Origin: Dehalococcoidia bacterium
GTDB taxonomy: Bacteria; Chloroflexota; Dehalococcoidia; SpSt-223
Reading direction: 5' to 3'
NCBI GenBank assembly: GCA_026003895.1
Contig: BPIC01000004.1
Location: forward strand, 186,001-250,000
Length of the DNA stretch: 64,000 bases
Shown here: piece after piece, positions 37,550 through 46,942 of the stretch
How the letters are laid out: each line of letters starts with the position of its first letter
Numbering within the stretch: the stretch's first letter is position 1
Program-made: the position numbers and the translations under genes
Notes under the pieces: model-generated
The model's database searches: none
What the model saw: the letters and a program-made list of their open reading frames with translations, nothing else
Told to the model about the DNA's origin: nothing

Positions 37550-38341
37550 ATGTCGTCTACCGCCACCCTCGGCGAGGCGCGCGATCAGCTCGCCCGCTGG
37601 ATCGACGAATCGCGCCGGTTCGTCATTTTCACGGGCGCCGGCATCAGCACGGAATCCGGCATCCCCGACTTTCGTGGGCCGAACGGGATCTGGAACAAGG
37701 TCGACCCAAATCAATATGACTTTCAGGCCTACCTTGCCGATCCCGAACTGCGCCGCCAGCGCTGGCAGCTGTATTGCGAGGGCGGGCTCGGCGCGGCTGC
37801 CATGCCGAACGCCGCCCACTATGCCGTTGCCGAGCTCGTCACCCTTGGTATCGCCGACTGCGTCATCACTCAGAACGTCGACGGGCTGCATGCTCGCGCG
37901 GGCACACCAGCCGACCGACTGTTCGAGTTGCACGGCAGCAACCGCTTTGCAAAGTGCCTCTCCTGCTGGACGCGCTACCCGCGCGAGGAGACGTTGCGTT
38001 GGGAGCTTGATCCCGTGGCAGGCGTCCCGCTCTGCCCGGCATGCGGCGGTTTGATGAAATCGGGCGGCGTCTCCTTCGGCGAGCCGATGCCGCCCTACGA
38101 GACTGCCGAGGCAATCCGCCGCTCGCGCGCCGCTGACCTCTTTCTCGTTGTCGGCTCGTCGCTCGTGGTCTACCCGGCAGCGGCAATGCCGGCCTACGCT
38201 GTCGAGCGTGGCGCCCGCCTCGTCATCCTGAACATCGGGGAGACGCCGCTCGACCGTGCCGCCGACCTACTGATCGACGCGAAGGCGGCTGAGTTCCTGC
38301 CACGTGTTGTCGAGCAGGTCAAACAGCGGCGGGGGAATCGC
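37550..38341 (+). CDS. Sir2 family NAD-dependent protein deacylase
   Basis: RRFVIFTGAGISTESGIPDFRGPNGIW...CVITQNVDGLHARAGTPADRLFELHGS...CLSCW..CPACGGLMKSGGVSFGEPMP; reads in frame into the next gene. Confidence 0.93.
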
Positions 38342-39427
38342 GTGAGAATCCTCGCCGTCGACGTGGGCACGGGCACGCAGGACATTCTCCTCTTCGACCC
38401 CCGAGCGCGAGATCGAGAACTGTGTCCAGTTGGTCCTACCGTCGCCGACGGTGCTCATCGCCGAGCGCATTCGCGCTGCCACGCGGCGCGGCGAGCCGGT
38501 GGTGCTGACCGGCCGGCAGATGGGTGGCGGCCCCCTCGGCCTGGGGCGGCGCGCGACCATGCTCTCGCTGGGCTGCCAATCGCGGCGACGCCCGACGCGG
38601 CGACCACGTTCGACGACGATTTGGAGCGGGTGCGCGAAATGGGCGTGAGCGTCGTCTCGGACGATGAGGCGGCCCGATTGCCCGGCACGCATCTTCGCCT
38701 CGGCGACATCGACCGCGCGGCGCTCCTCGGTGTGCTCGCCGCTTTCGACGTGCCACCGCCCGACGCTTGGGCGGTCGCCGTCTTCGACCACGGCGCTGCC
38801 CCGCCGGGCGTCAGCGACCGCGCCTTTCGCTTCGCTTATCTCGCGCAGCGCATCGACGCGGGCCTGACGGCGCTCGGCTTCCTCGCGGCGGACATCCCCT
38901 CTGAGATGACTCGCCTTGGCGCGGTCGCTCAGGAGTTGAGCGACCTTGGCCCACTGCTCGTGATGGATACCGGCCCGGCGGCAGTCCTCGGAGCGCTCGA
39001 CGATGCCGCGGTGCGTTGCCCCGGCATCGTTGCCAACCTCGGCAATTTTCACACCCTCGCCTACGCGCTCGATGACGAGGGCATCGCCGGAGTCTTCGAA
39101 CATCACACCGGCGAGCTTGCTGCTCCCCAGCTTGAGCGCTTGCTGAACCGCCTTGCCGACGGCACGCTCACCAACCGCGAGGTGTTCGAAAGTCAAGGGC
39201 ACGGTGCGATCGTCCGCCGGCCGCTTGGCACCGCTCCGCTCTCGCTGACCGGGCCGCGGCGGGCGCTCCTGACTGGTTCGCTGCTCCAGCCCTACTTCGC
39301 CGTCCCGCACGGCGCAATGATGCTCGCTGGCTGCTTCGGGCTGCTGCGCGCCTGGGCCGCCAAGGATTCCGCCGTGCGTGAGCAGATAGAGCGGCGCCTC
39401 GGGCCCGGACGCTCTCCGGCCTGCTAA
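38342..39427 (+). CDS. DUF1786 family protein (apparent internal compensating frameshifts 38398-38546)
   Basis: VRILAVDVGTGTQDILLFDP...TFDDDLERVREMGVSVVSDDEA...MDTGPAAVLGALDD...ANLGNFHTLAYALDDEGIAGVFEHHTGEL; missing middle (VLPSPTVLIAERIRAATRRGEPVVLTGRQMGGGP) found in ORF 38430-38648. Confidence 0.75.
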   Translation: MRILAVDVGTGTQDILLFDPRARDRELCPVGPTVADGAHRRAHSRCHAARRAGGADRPADGWRPPRPGAARDHALAGLPIAATPDAATTFDDDLERVREMGVSVVSDDEAARLPGTHLRLGDIDRAALLGVLAAFDVPPPDAWAVAVFDHGAAPPGVSDRAFRFAYLAQRIDAGLTALGFLAADIPSEMTRLGAVAQELSDLGPLLVMDTGPAAVLGALDDAAVRCPGIVANLGNFHTLAYALDDEGIAGVFEHHTGELAAPQLERLLNRLADGTLTNREVFESQGHGAIVRRPLGTAPLSLTGPRRALLTGSLLQPYFAVPHGAMMLAGCFGLLRAWAAKDSAVREQIERRLGPGRSPAC

Positions 39428-39555
39428 CGTGGCTCGACCCGCGCCACCTCGGTTCGCGCAGTCTTTGCTCTCGCGTTCGCGCCAGAGGCAAGCGATCGCC
39501 TGCAATGGTCGGGAGCGAAGCGGACTACAATGGCGGGCACCGCTGGGGGTGAACG

Positions 39556-40506
39556 GTGATTATCGATTCCCAAATTCGACCGTGGTTCGCCGAGTTTACG
39601 CCGTATCGCCACATTGAGTGGTCGGCGTGGCGCTTCGCACAGCGGCGAATACCGCCGCGTGACCCCAAGACTCTCGAGCCGCGGATGTTGCAAGGGCTGG
39701 ACGATCCGGACGGTTCGCGCGCCGTCGCGTGGATGGACGAGCACGGGGTCGACGCTGGGTTGTTGATCGTTCTCGACCTCGCCTACGTCTACGACCAAGA
39801 GCCGCCTACCTCGATCGACGAGATCAACCGGGCCTATAGCGAAATTGCCAAAAAGCAGCCAGGCCGGCTCTTTGCGCTCTGCGGTGTCGACCCACGCCGA
39901 CCGCGTAGCGCCGAGTTGTTGCGCCGGGCCGTCCGCGATTGGGGGATGGTCGGGCTCTCGCTCTTTCCCTCGGCTGGTTTCTCACCGTCCGACCCCGTCT
40001 GCTTTCCGCTCTATGAAGCGTGCCTCGATCTCGGGGTGCCGGTGCTCATTCAGTGCAGCCCGCATCCTGCTCCGATGCGGAACCACTGGGGCCGGCCGAT
40101 CAACACCGATGAGATCGGCATCCGCTACCGTGACCTGCCGGTGATCCTTGGCCGCTCGGGCGTCTTCGCTGGCCGATCCGGCTGGCTGGACGAGGCGATC
40201 GGCATCGCCGCAACGCGGGCGAACTACTATCTCGACCTGTCGGAGTGGCAGAGCTTCGGTGCGCTCGAAGACGAGGCGTGGCTAACCAAGACGCTTGCCC
40301 GGATGCGCGACGCCGTCGGGGCAGCTCGCATAGTCTGGGGCACCGATGGGCCGGTCACGTGGCGGCCCGAGCGTGACAAGCGCTGGATCTCCTTCTTCCG
40401 GGAACTGCCCGAAGCCGCCCCTCAGCATGGCTGCCGCTTCACGACCGAGGAAATTGACCTGATTCTCGGCGGGAACCTGCAGCGGATCTTCAAGCTGCCG
40501 CTGTAG
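39556..40506 (+). CDS. amidohydrolase family protein
   Basis: IIDSQIRPWFAEFTPYRH...MDEHGVDAGLLIVL...RIVWGTDGPVTWRPERD...LILGGNLQRIFKL. Confidence 0.85.
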   Translation: MIIDSQIRPWFAEFTPYRHIEWSAWRFAQRRIPPRDPKTLEPRMLQGLDDPDGSRAVAWMDEHGVDAGLLIVLDLAYVYDQEPPTSIDEINRAYSEIAKKQPGRLFALCGVDPRRPRSAELLRRAVRDWGMVGLSLFPSAGFSPSDPVCFPLYEACLDLGVPVLIQCSPHPAPMRNHWGRPINTDEIGIRYRDLPVILGRSGVFAGRSGWLDEAIGIAATRANYYLDLSEWQSFGALEDEAWLTKTLARMRDAVGAARIVWGTDGPVTWRPERDKRWISFFRELPEAAPQHGCRFTTEEIDLILGGNLQRIFKLPL

Positions 40507-40529
40507 CATACGCCCCGGAGGGCGGCAGG

Positions 40530-42173
40530 ATGGCGTCGCCGGCACTGGTCTATCCTCGTGTCCCGGCGGTTGGGGCGATCCACCGTGCCACCCCTTCCCT
40601 TCTCACCTTCCTCGTTGCATTCCTCCTTCTACTCGCGGTCGCTGTGCTCATCCGCCGTGACATCCCGTACACCGGCGACGAGCCGCACTATCTGCTGATC
40701 TCCCACAGCGTCTTCGCGGACCGTGACGTCGACCTTAGGAACAATTACCTCGAACGCGACTATGCGCGGTTCTACGTGGGGGATCTGCTGCCGCAGGTGG
40801 CCTCGCTCCGGAGCGATCCCGTCTGGCTCCCTTGGCATCTTCCGGGGCTGTCGTTGCTGGTGTTGCCGGGCTACGCGCTGGACCCGACCCGGGGACCAGC
40901 ACTGATCGCGCTCGTCTCGTTTGCGTGGCTGGCGGTCGAACTGCGGCTAATGCTGCGTGAGCTCGGCGCGTCACCGCGTGCCGCGACGATGGCGACCGCG
41001 CTCGTGCTGCTCGCTCCGCCGCTCGTGCTCTACGCGGGACGCATCATGCCGGAAGTGCCGGCTGCGGTACTGGTGGTCGCCGCGTTTCGGCGGATCTGGC
41101 TCGGCCGTGGGCTGGCGGTTGCTGCTCTGGCCGTGGCGGCGCTCCCGTGGCTTGGACCCAAGTTTCTCGTCCTTTCGCTGACACTCGTCGCCGTTGCGGC
41201 GCTGGCGCGGCCTCGCTGGATCCTTCCGCTTGGGCTCGCGACGATCGTCAGCGGAGCGGGCATCGCGGGCTATCTCTGGAGTGTCTACGGATCGCCAAGC
41301 CCGAACGTCCTCTACCGCGGAACGGGTCTCCAGATCGGCATGCTACCGGTCGGGGCGCTCGGCCAACTGCTCGACGCCGAAAGCGGGCTCCTGTTGCGCG
41401 GCCCGTTGTTCGTCGTCCTGATCCTGCTGCTCCTCCCGCTCGCTCGGCAGCGGAGGCAGTTGGCGCTGGCCGTCGCGCTCGTCGTGGCGGCGGCCTGGAC
41501 AACGGGGAGCGTCCACGGCGCATGGTGGGGCGGCTTCTTCTTCGCCCCTCGTTACCTCGTCCCGGTCCTGCCGCTGCTCGCCGTGCCGCTGGGGCTGATG
41601 CGGCGCGATCGCGGATGGGCAGGCGCGACGGCGCTGGCGGCAGCGGCCTCGGTGGTTGTCCTAGGCTTGGCGCTCATCCAACCGGTGAGTGCGCTCAGTT
41701 TTGGCTTGGGAGATTCCGCGCCGCTGCAGGTGCTTCGCCGTGCGACTGGGATCCCCCTCAGCGAAGTGTGGCCGTCGTTCCCGCGCCCGGCCGTCGAATG
41801 GCACGATGTTGATCTGCGATCTTCGAGTGTGCGTGCCACGGCGGGCCGGCTGACTGCGGATGGGGCGCGGTTCGCCAACGCGGGCGAGGCCGGGACGGTG
41901 GCGGCCCTCCCGCCGAAGCTGCTGGCCGGTGGTCGCTGGGCGGTCTCGGCGACGTGGCGCGCGCCGTCCGGGTCGCAGCCTGGCCGGCTTGTTGTGGATG
42001 CGATCGGCCTCGGCCGGCTGGTAGCTGTGCCGCTCGCTGGTGCGGGCGAGTCGACGTTCAACGAAATCGAGCTCATGCTCGGCGCGCCAACGCTCGTCGT
42101 GATCGCCGTCGAGAGCGATGGCAGCGCTCCGCTCGCGGTCCAGCTCCTCTCGTGGCGCGCACTGTCAGAGTGA
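40530..42173 (+). CDS. polytopic membrane protein, GT39-like
   Basis: Multiple TMs; IPYTGDEPHYLLISHSVFADRDVDLRNNYLERDY N-terminal GT-C-like loop. Confidence 0.65.
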   Translation: MASPALVYPRVPAVGAIHRATPSLLTFLVAFLLLLAVAVLIRRDIPYTGDEPHYLLISHSVFADRDVDLRNNYLERDYARFYVGDLLPQVASLRSDPVWLPWHLPGLSLLVLPGYALDPTRGPALIALVSFAWLAVELRLMLRELGASPRAATMATALVLLAPPLVLYAGRIMPEVPAAVLVVAAFRRIWLGRGLAVAALAVAALPWLGPKFLVLSLTLVAVAALARPRWILPLGLATIVSGAGIAGYLWSVYGSPSPNVLYRGTGLQIGMLPVGALGQLLDAESGLLLRGPLFVVLILLLLPLARQRRQLALAVALVVAAAWTTGSVHGAWWGGFFFAPRYLVPVLPLLAVPLGLMRRDRGWAGATALAAAASVVVLGLALIQPVSALSFGLGDSAPLQVLRRATGIPLSEVWPSFPRPAVEWHDVDLRSSSVRATAGRLTADGARFANAGEAGTVAALPPKLLAGGRWAVSATWRAPSGSQPGRLVVDAIGLGRLVAVPLAGAGESTFNEIELMLGAPTLVVIAVESDGSAPLAVQLLSWRALSE

Positions 42174-42174
42174 G

Positions 42175-43941
42175 CTACCCCGCGACTGTCATGGCGAGGC
42201 CGAGATAGACGAGGAGGCCGAGGAGGCCGGCGATCGGACCGAGCAATGGCTGACTGGCGAAGCGTGGACGGAAGCCAATCCGCCCGCCGGCGAGGGTGAG
42301 GAGCGTTCCGACGGCGACGGCGAGGGCGGTGTTGATCGCCGCCGCTACGCCGACCGCCACGCCGAGGCGGCTGCTGGCGGTCAGGAGCGCGGCGCCTGCG
42401 CCAGCGCCGACGCCGAGGACAACGGCCAAGACGAGCCCGATCTTCGCTTCGCGCCACGGAAGATCCTCTGCGAGGCCCAGCCCAACCCCACGGCTCAGCA
42501 CTGCGGTGGTCTGGGCGACGAGCTGGCCGGCGAGCAGAACGAGCAGCGGCGCGAAGGCGACGATGGTGGCGGGCAGGTCGTCTGGGCCGGCGAAGGCGCG
42601 TAGCACTGCCGCAGCGAGGAGGCCTCCGGCGAAGGTGACAGCGAGCCACCGCAGCCGGCCGGTGGCGGCTTCTAGCACTCCGCTTACGCCTTCGACGTCG
42701 CTTACCGCCGCGCCGGCGACCGCCGAGAGGTCCTCGTCTGCTTCCTCTTGGATGACGTCGATGATGTCATCGGCAGTGATCACCCCAGTCAGTTTTCCTT
42801 CGTCATCGACGACCGGGAGCGCCATGAGGTCGTAGCGGCTCATCAACCGTGCCGCCTCCTCCTGATCGGCGCCGACGGTGACGTGGGGGACATTGGTCTG
42901 CATGATCGCGGCAATGCGGGTCGAAGGCTCGGCGATAACAAGGTCGCGCAGCGAGACGACACCGACCAGCCGGTTGTCGTCGTCGACCACGAACAGGTAG
43001 TAGGCGACGTCCGCCGAACTGGCGAGCGAGCGGAGGGTTGCGATCGCCTCCTCGACCGAGAGATCCTGCCGGATCGCGATCACCTCGGGGGTCATGATGC
43101 CGCCGGCGCTCTCGTCGTGATAGCGCAGCAAGTCGCGCACGTCGGCGGCTTCGGCAGGGTCCATGCCGGCGAGAAGCTGCTCGGCCTGCTGCTCGGGCAG
43201 CTCGCCGAGGATGTCGGCAGCGTCGTCGGGCGGGATCGCCTCGAGCAAGTCCGCGGCGCGTTCAGCGCCGAGCTTGGCGATCAATTCCCCTTGCGTCTCG
43301 GGATCGAGCTCGGACAGCGCGCCGCCAGCGAGGGCCGGAGAGAGACTGCCGAGCAGCGCGGCACCTTCCTCCGCAGGGAGGTCTTCCACGAGATCCGCGA
43401 TGTCGGCGGGGTGGAGACGGAAGATCCCAGAGGATCGGTCGGTGAGCCGGAGACTCACCCCTTGTCCATCGATTGCCTCGACGGAATTCCACGTGATCAA
43501 CCGTTCGGCGAGGGGCAGCCGAAGCAGAGCGACGAGCGGCTCGATGCCGAGTCGTCGGAGATAGCCGCGCGCCGAGACGTCCGCCCCGACGAGGCGTGCC
43601 TGACCGCGGACGGAGCTCAGGGTGACGTCGTTGACCTTCACGACGCGGCGACCGTGGGTGTCGACGATCTGACGATCGAGGACGTCGCGCCGAAGCCGGA
43701 TTTCGCCCGGCTTCAGATCGGGCGGCTCGGGCGCCGCGTGTGGAACGACGACTGGCGAGGCGTGAAGATCCCCCTCGGCCGGCCAAGGTAGGCGACGCAC
43801 GCCGCCGGATCCCTCGACGAGCAGAGCACGCACCGGCGGGAAGAGGTCATCACGTTGGACGATGATGTCGACAATTCGGCCGAGCGGCGTGCCATGCTCA
43901 TCGACGACGCGACGGCGCAGCAGGTCGCTGAGGTAGATCAT
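42175..43941 (-). CDS. mgtE: MgtE-type magnesium transporter with N-terminal PRC-barrel domain
   Basis: PRC-like MIYLSDLLRRRVVDEHGTPLGRIVDIIV; MgtE_N HPADIADLVEDLPAEEGAALLGSLSP; CBS MMTPEVIAIRQDLSVEEAIATLRS...LPVVDDEGKLTGVITADDIIDVIQEEADED; C-terminal TMs. Confidence 0.88.
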   Translation of the reverse strand: MIYLSDLLRRRVVDEHGTPLGRIVDIIVQRDDLFPPVRALLVEGSGGVRRLPWPAEGDLHASPVVVPHAAPEPPDLKPGEIRLRRDVLDRQIVDTHGRRVVKVNDVTLSSVRGQARLVGADVSARGYLRRLGIEPLVALLRLPLAERLITWNSVEAIDGQGVSLRLTDRSSGIFRLHPADIADLVEDLPAEEGAALLGSLSPALAGGALSELDPETQGELIAKLGAERAADLLEAIPPDDAADILGELPEQQAEQLLAGMDPAEAADVRDLLRYHDESAGGIMTPEVIAIRQDLSVEEAIATLRSLASSADVAYYLFVVDDDNRLVGVVSLRDLVIAEPSTRIAAIMQTNVPHVTVGADQEEAARLMSRYDLMALPVVDDEGKLTGVITADDIIDVIQEEADEDLSAVAGAAVSDVEGVSGVLEAATGRLRWLAVTFAGGLLAAAVLRAFAGPDDLPATIVAFAPLLVLLAGQLVAQTTAVLSRGVGLGLAEDLPWREAKIGLVLAVVLGVGAGAGAALLTASSRLGVAVGVAAAINTALAVAVGTLLTLAGGRIGFRPRFASQPLLGPIAGLLGLLVYLGLAMTVAG

Positions 43942-44106
43942 CGGCGTCCATTGTCATCCCGTTTCCTTCTTTGACCTGCTTGGGGCGCTGCAGCACGGCC
44001 CACCCGGAAGAGTTGGCGACCCGCCGCACAATTCTAGCGTGAGGCCGGGATCTCCCGGGGCGCGGGCAGGCCCTATACTTTCGATACGCTCACGAGTTGA
44101 GGTTCT

Positions 44107-44550
44107 ATGCGTCTCCTTCCCCTGCTTGCTCTCGTCATCGTGACGGTGGCCTGCGCTCTTCCGAGCAGTCCAACGGGTAGTGCGCGCCCCGCCGCGACGC
44201 CGACCGCCGCCGAGATCGCCCGCGTGACCCCGGCGCAAGCGAAGGCGATTGCCGATAGCCGGCGCGGCGTGATTCTCGACGTCCGCTCCGCCAGCGAATT
44301 CGATCAGCGACGGATTGCCGGCGCGATCCATGCGCCGCTCGAGGCGATCCAAGCCGACCCTCGCCTGCCGATTGTCGCGAGCATCCCCGCCGAGCAGGAG
44401 CTCATTCTGTACTGTACCTGACCGGCTGAGGAATCGAGCGCCCGTGCGGCGCAACTGCTCATCGGCGCCGGCCGCCCTGCCGAGAAGGTCAAAGTCATCC
44501 TTGGCGGCTTTGCGGCGTGGCTACGGGCCGGCCTCCCCACCGAGCCGTAG
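44107..44550 (+). CDS. rhodanese-like lipoprotein with in-frame UGA at the catalytic loop; candidate selenoprotein
   Basis: MRLLPLLALVIVTVACALPSS lipobox; ...GVILDVRSASEFDQRRIAGAIHAPLEAI...ELILYCT(UGA)PAEESSARAAQLLIGAGRPAEKVKVILGGFAAWLRAGLPTEP*; frame conserved on both sides of TGA 44419-44421. Confidence 0.72.
44438..44452 (+). promoter_or_regulatory. candidate bacterial SECIS hairpin
   Basis: GCGCC-CGUGC-GGCGC: 5-bp GC stem, loop with GU; loop G 23 nt downstream of the UGA. Confidence 0.45.
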
Positions 44551-44562
44551 GCGGGCCCGCCT
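44549..44562. terminator. 14-nt palindrome over the rhodanese stop codon
   Basis: AGGCGGGCCCGCCT perfect self-complement; no U-tract. Confidence 0.25.
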
Positions 44563-44797
44563 CGCTGATGTGAGCGGCAGTACATCTCGGCGAGGGCGCC
44601 GAACCCTGCCGTAGGGGGCCAACCAGCGCCCCGGCCGTCGAGTATCCTGAGGCCGGTGTCGGCGGCCATGTGATACACATACACGACGGATCGCGAACCT
44701 GCTGCGGCGCCGTCCGCTGGCATCCCGTCCCGCAGAGCGAAGGGCGGCGTGATCCTTCGTCGTTCGCGGTTCACGTCAGGATGAACAAGGAGGTATC

Positions 44798-46942
44798 GTG
44801 GCTCGCAGGCTCCTGCCTGGCCGACCGTATCCTCTTGGCGCAACGTGGGACGGCAAGGGCGTCAATTTTGCGCTCTTCGCGGAGTCAGCAACCTGCGTCG
44901 AGCTGTGCCTGTTCGATCGGCGCGACGCCGACACGCCGAGCGAGACGATCCAGCTTCGTGAGGTGACGGCACACGTTTGGCACGGCTATCTGCCCGGCCT
45001 CGGTCCTGGCCAACTGTATGGGTACCGCGTGCATGGCCCCTACGAGCCGGAAGCGGGGCTGCGCTTCAACCCGAACAAGTTGCTGATCGATCCCTATGCC
45101 AAGGCCATCGCCGGCGCCGTCGACTGGCGGGCGCCCGTCTTTGGCTATCAGGTCGGACATCCCGACGCCGATCTCTCGTTCGACGAGAACGACGACGCAT
45201 GGGGTGTCCCGAAGTCGGTCGTCACTCATCCGTATTTTGACTGGGAAGGCGATCGGTCGCCGCAGATCCCATGGCATGAGTCGGTGATCTACGAGGTGCA
45301 CGTCAAAGGGTTTACCGTTCGCCATCCTGAGGTGCCGGAAGAGTTACGCGGGACCTACGCTGGCCTCGGCTCTCGGCCGGCAATCGACTACCTGAAGAAC
45401 CTTGGGGTGACGGCCGTCGAGTTGCTGCCCGTCCACGCCTTTCTCGATGAGCGTCATCTCGTCGAGAAGGGGCTGAAAAACTATTGGGGCTACTCGACTA
45501 TCGCCTACTTCGCGCCGGAGGCCCGCTACGCAAGCGCTGGCGATCTCGGTGGGCAAGTCGCCGAGTTCAAAGAGATGGTCAAGGCACTCCACCGCGCGGG
45601 CATCGAAGTGATCCTTGACGTCGTCTACAACCATACAGGAGAAGGCAATCATCTCGGGCCGACGCTGAGCTTCCGCGGTATCGATAACCGGACCTATTAC
45701 CGGCTCGTTGCCGACCGGCCGCGCTATTACATGGACTACACGGGCACCGGCAACAGTCTCAACGTCCGCCATCCCCAGACGCTGCAACTCATCATGGACT
45801 CGCTTCGCTATTGGGTCCAGGAGATGCACGTCGATGGCTTCCGCTTCGACCTCGCCGCCACGTTGGCCCGCGAATTGCACGACGTTGACCGATTGTCGGC
45901 CTTCTTCGACATTATTCATCAGGACCCGGTCATCTCACGCGTCAAACTGATCGCCGAGCCTTGGGATGTTGGCGAAGGTGGGTATCAGGTTGGCAACTTT
46001 CCAGCGCTCTGGACCGAATGGAACGGCAAGTATCGAGACACCGTCCGCCGCTACTGGCGGGGCGACGAATTTCAAGCCGCAGAGCTCGGCTGGCGGCTCA
46101 CTGGCAGCAGCGACCTCTACCAGAGCGACGGTCGCCGCCCCTACGCCAGTATCAACTTCGTCACGTGCCACGACGGCTTCACCCTCAACGATCTGGTCTC
46201 CTACAACCAGAAGCACAACGAGGCAAATGGCGAGGACAACCGTGACGGAACGGACGACAACCTGTCCTGGAACTGCGGCGTCGAAGGACCGACCGACGAC
46301 CCCGCGGTGAACGCCCTGCGCGAGCGCCAGAAGCGCAACTTTCTCGCCACGCTGCTCCTTTCGCAAGGAGTGCCGATGATTTGCGGCGGTGACGAAATCT
46401 CGCGCACCCAGCGTGGCAACAACAACGCCTACTGTCAGGACAACGAGATCAGCTGGTTTGACTGGAACCTCCGGGACGATCAACGTCGTCTCCTCGAATT
46501 CACTCGCCGGCTGATCGCTTTCCGCCGCCAACACCCGAATTTTCGGCGCCGCAAGTTTTTTCAAGGTCGGCAGATTCGCGGCTCGGACATCAAGGACATC
46601 ACTTGGTTTCGCGCCGACGGCCACGAGATGACCGACGAGGAATGGGTGAGCGGCTGGACGCGGGCGCTCGGGATGCGCCTTGCCGGCGAAGCCCTCGACG
46701 AGGTCGACGAGTGGGGTGAGCCTGTCCGCGATGACACGTTCTTGCTCCTGCTGAACGCCCATCACGAAGCGATCGACTTCGTGCTACCCAACGGCGCAAC
46801 TGTCACCTGCTGGGAGCGCGTGCTGGACACCATGGAAGACGGCGGGCCCAGCGAGCGCGTGGTTCGTCCGGGCGGCGAGTCCTATCCGTTGGGTGGCCGG
46901 TCGCTCGTGCTCTTCCGCCGCCTCGATCCCCCACACGCATGA
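44798..46942 (+). CDS. glgX: glycogen debranching enzyme
   Basis: [37 protein letters not shown]...[30 protein letters not shown]..; GTG start with AAGGAGG. Confidence 0.96.
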   Translation: MARRLLPGRPYPLGATWDGKGVNFALFAESATCVELCLFDRRDADTPSETIQLREVTAHVWHGYLPGLGPGQLYGYRVHGPYEPEAGLRFNPNKLLIDPYAKAIAGAVDWRAPVFGYQVGHPDADLSFDENDDAWGVPKSVVTHPYFDWEGDRSPQIPWHESVIYEVHVKGFTVRHPEVPEELRGTYAGLGSRPAIDYLKNLGVTAVELLPVHAFLDERHLVEKGLKNYWGYSTIAYFAPEARYASAGDLGGQVAEFKEMVKALHRAGIEVILDVVYNHTGEGNHLGPTLSFRGIDNRTYYRLVADRPRYYMDYTGTGNSLNVRHPQTLQLIMDSLRYWVQEMHVDGFRFDLAATLARELHDVDRLSAFFDIIHQDPVISRVKLIAEPWDVGEGGYQVGNFPALWTEWNGKYRDTVRRYWRGDEFQAAELGWRLTGSSDLYQSDGRRPYASINFVTCHDGFTLNDLVSYNQKHNEANGEDNRDGTDDNLSWNCGVEGPTDDPAVNALRERQKRNFLATLLLSQGVPMICGGDEISRTQRGNNNAYCQDNEISWFDWNLRDDQRRLLEFTRRLIAFRRQHPNFRRRKFFQGRQIRGSDIKDITWFRADGHEMTDEEWVSGWTRALGMRLAGEALDEVDEWGEPVRDDTFLLLLNAHHEAIDFVLPNGATVTCWERVLDTMEDGGPSERVVRPGGESYPLGGRSLVLFRRLDPPHA

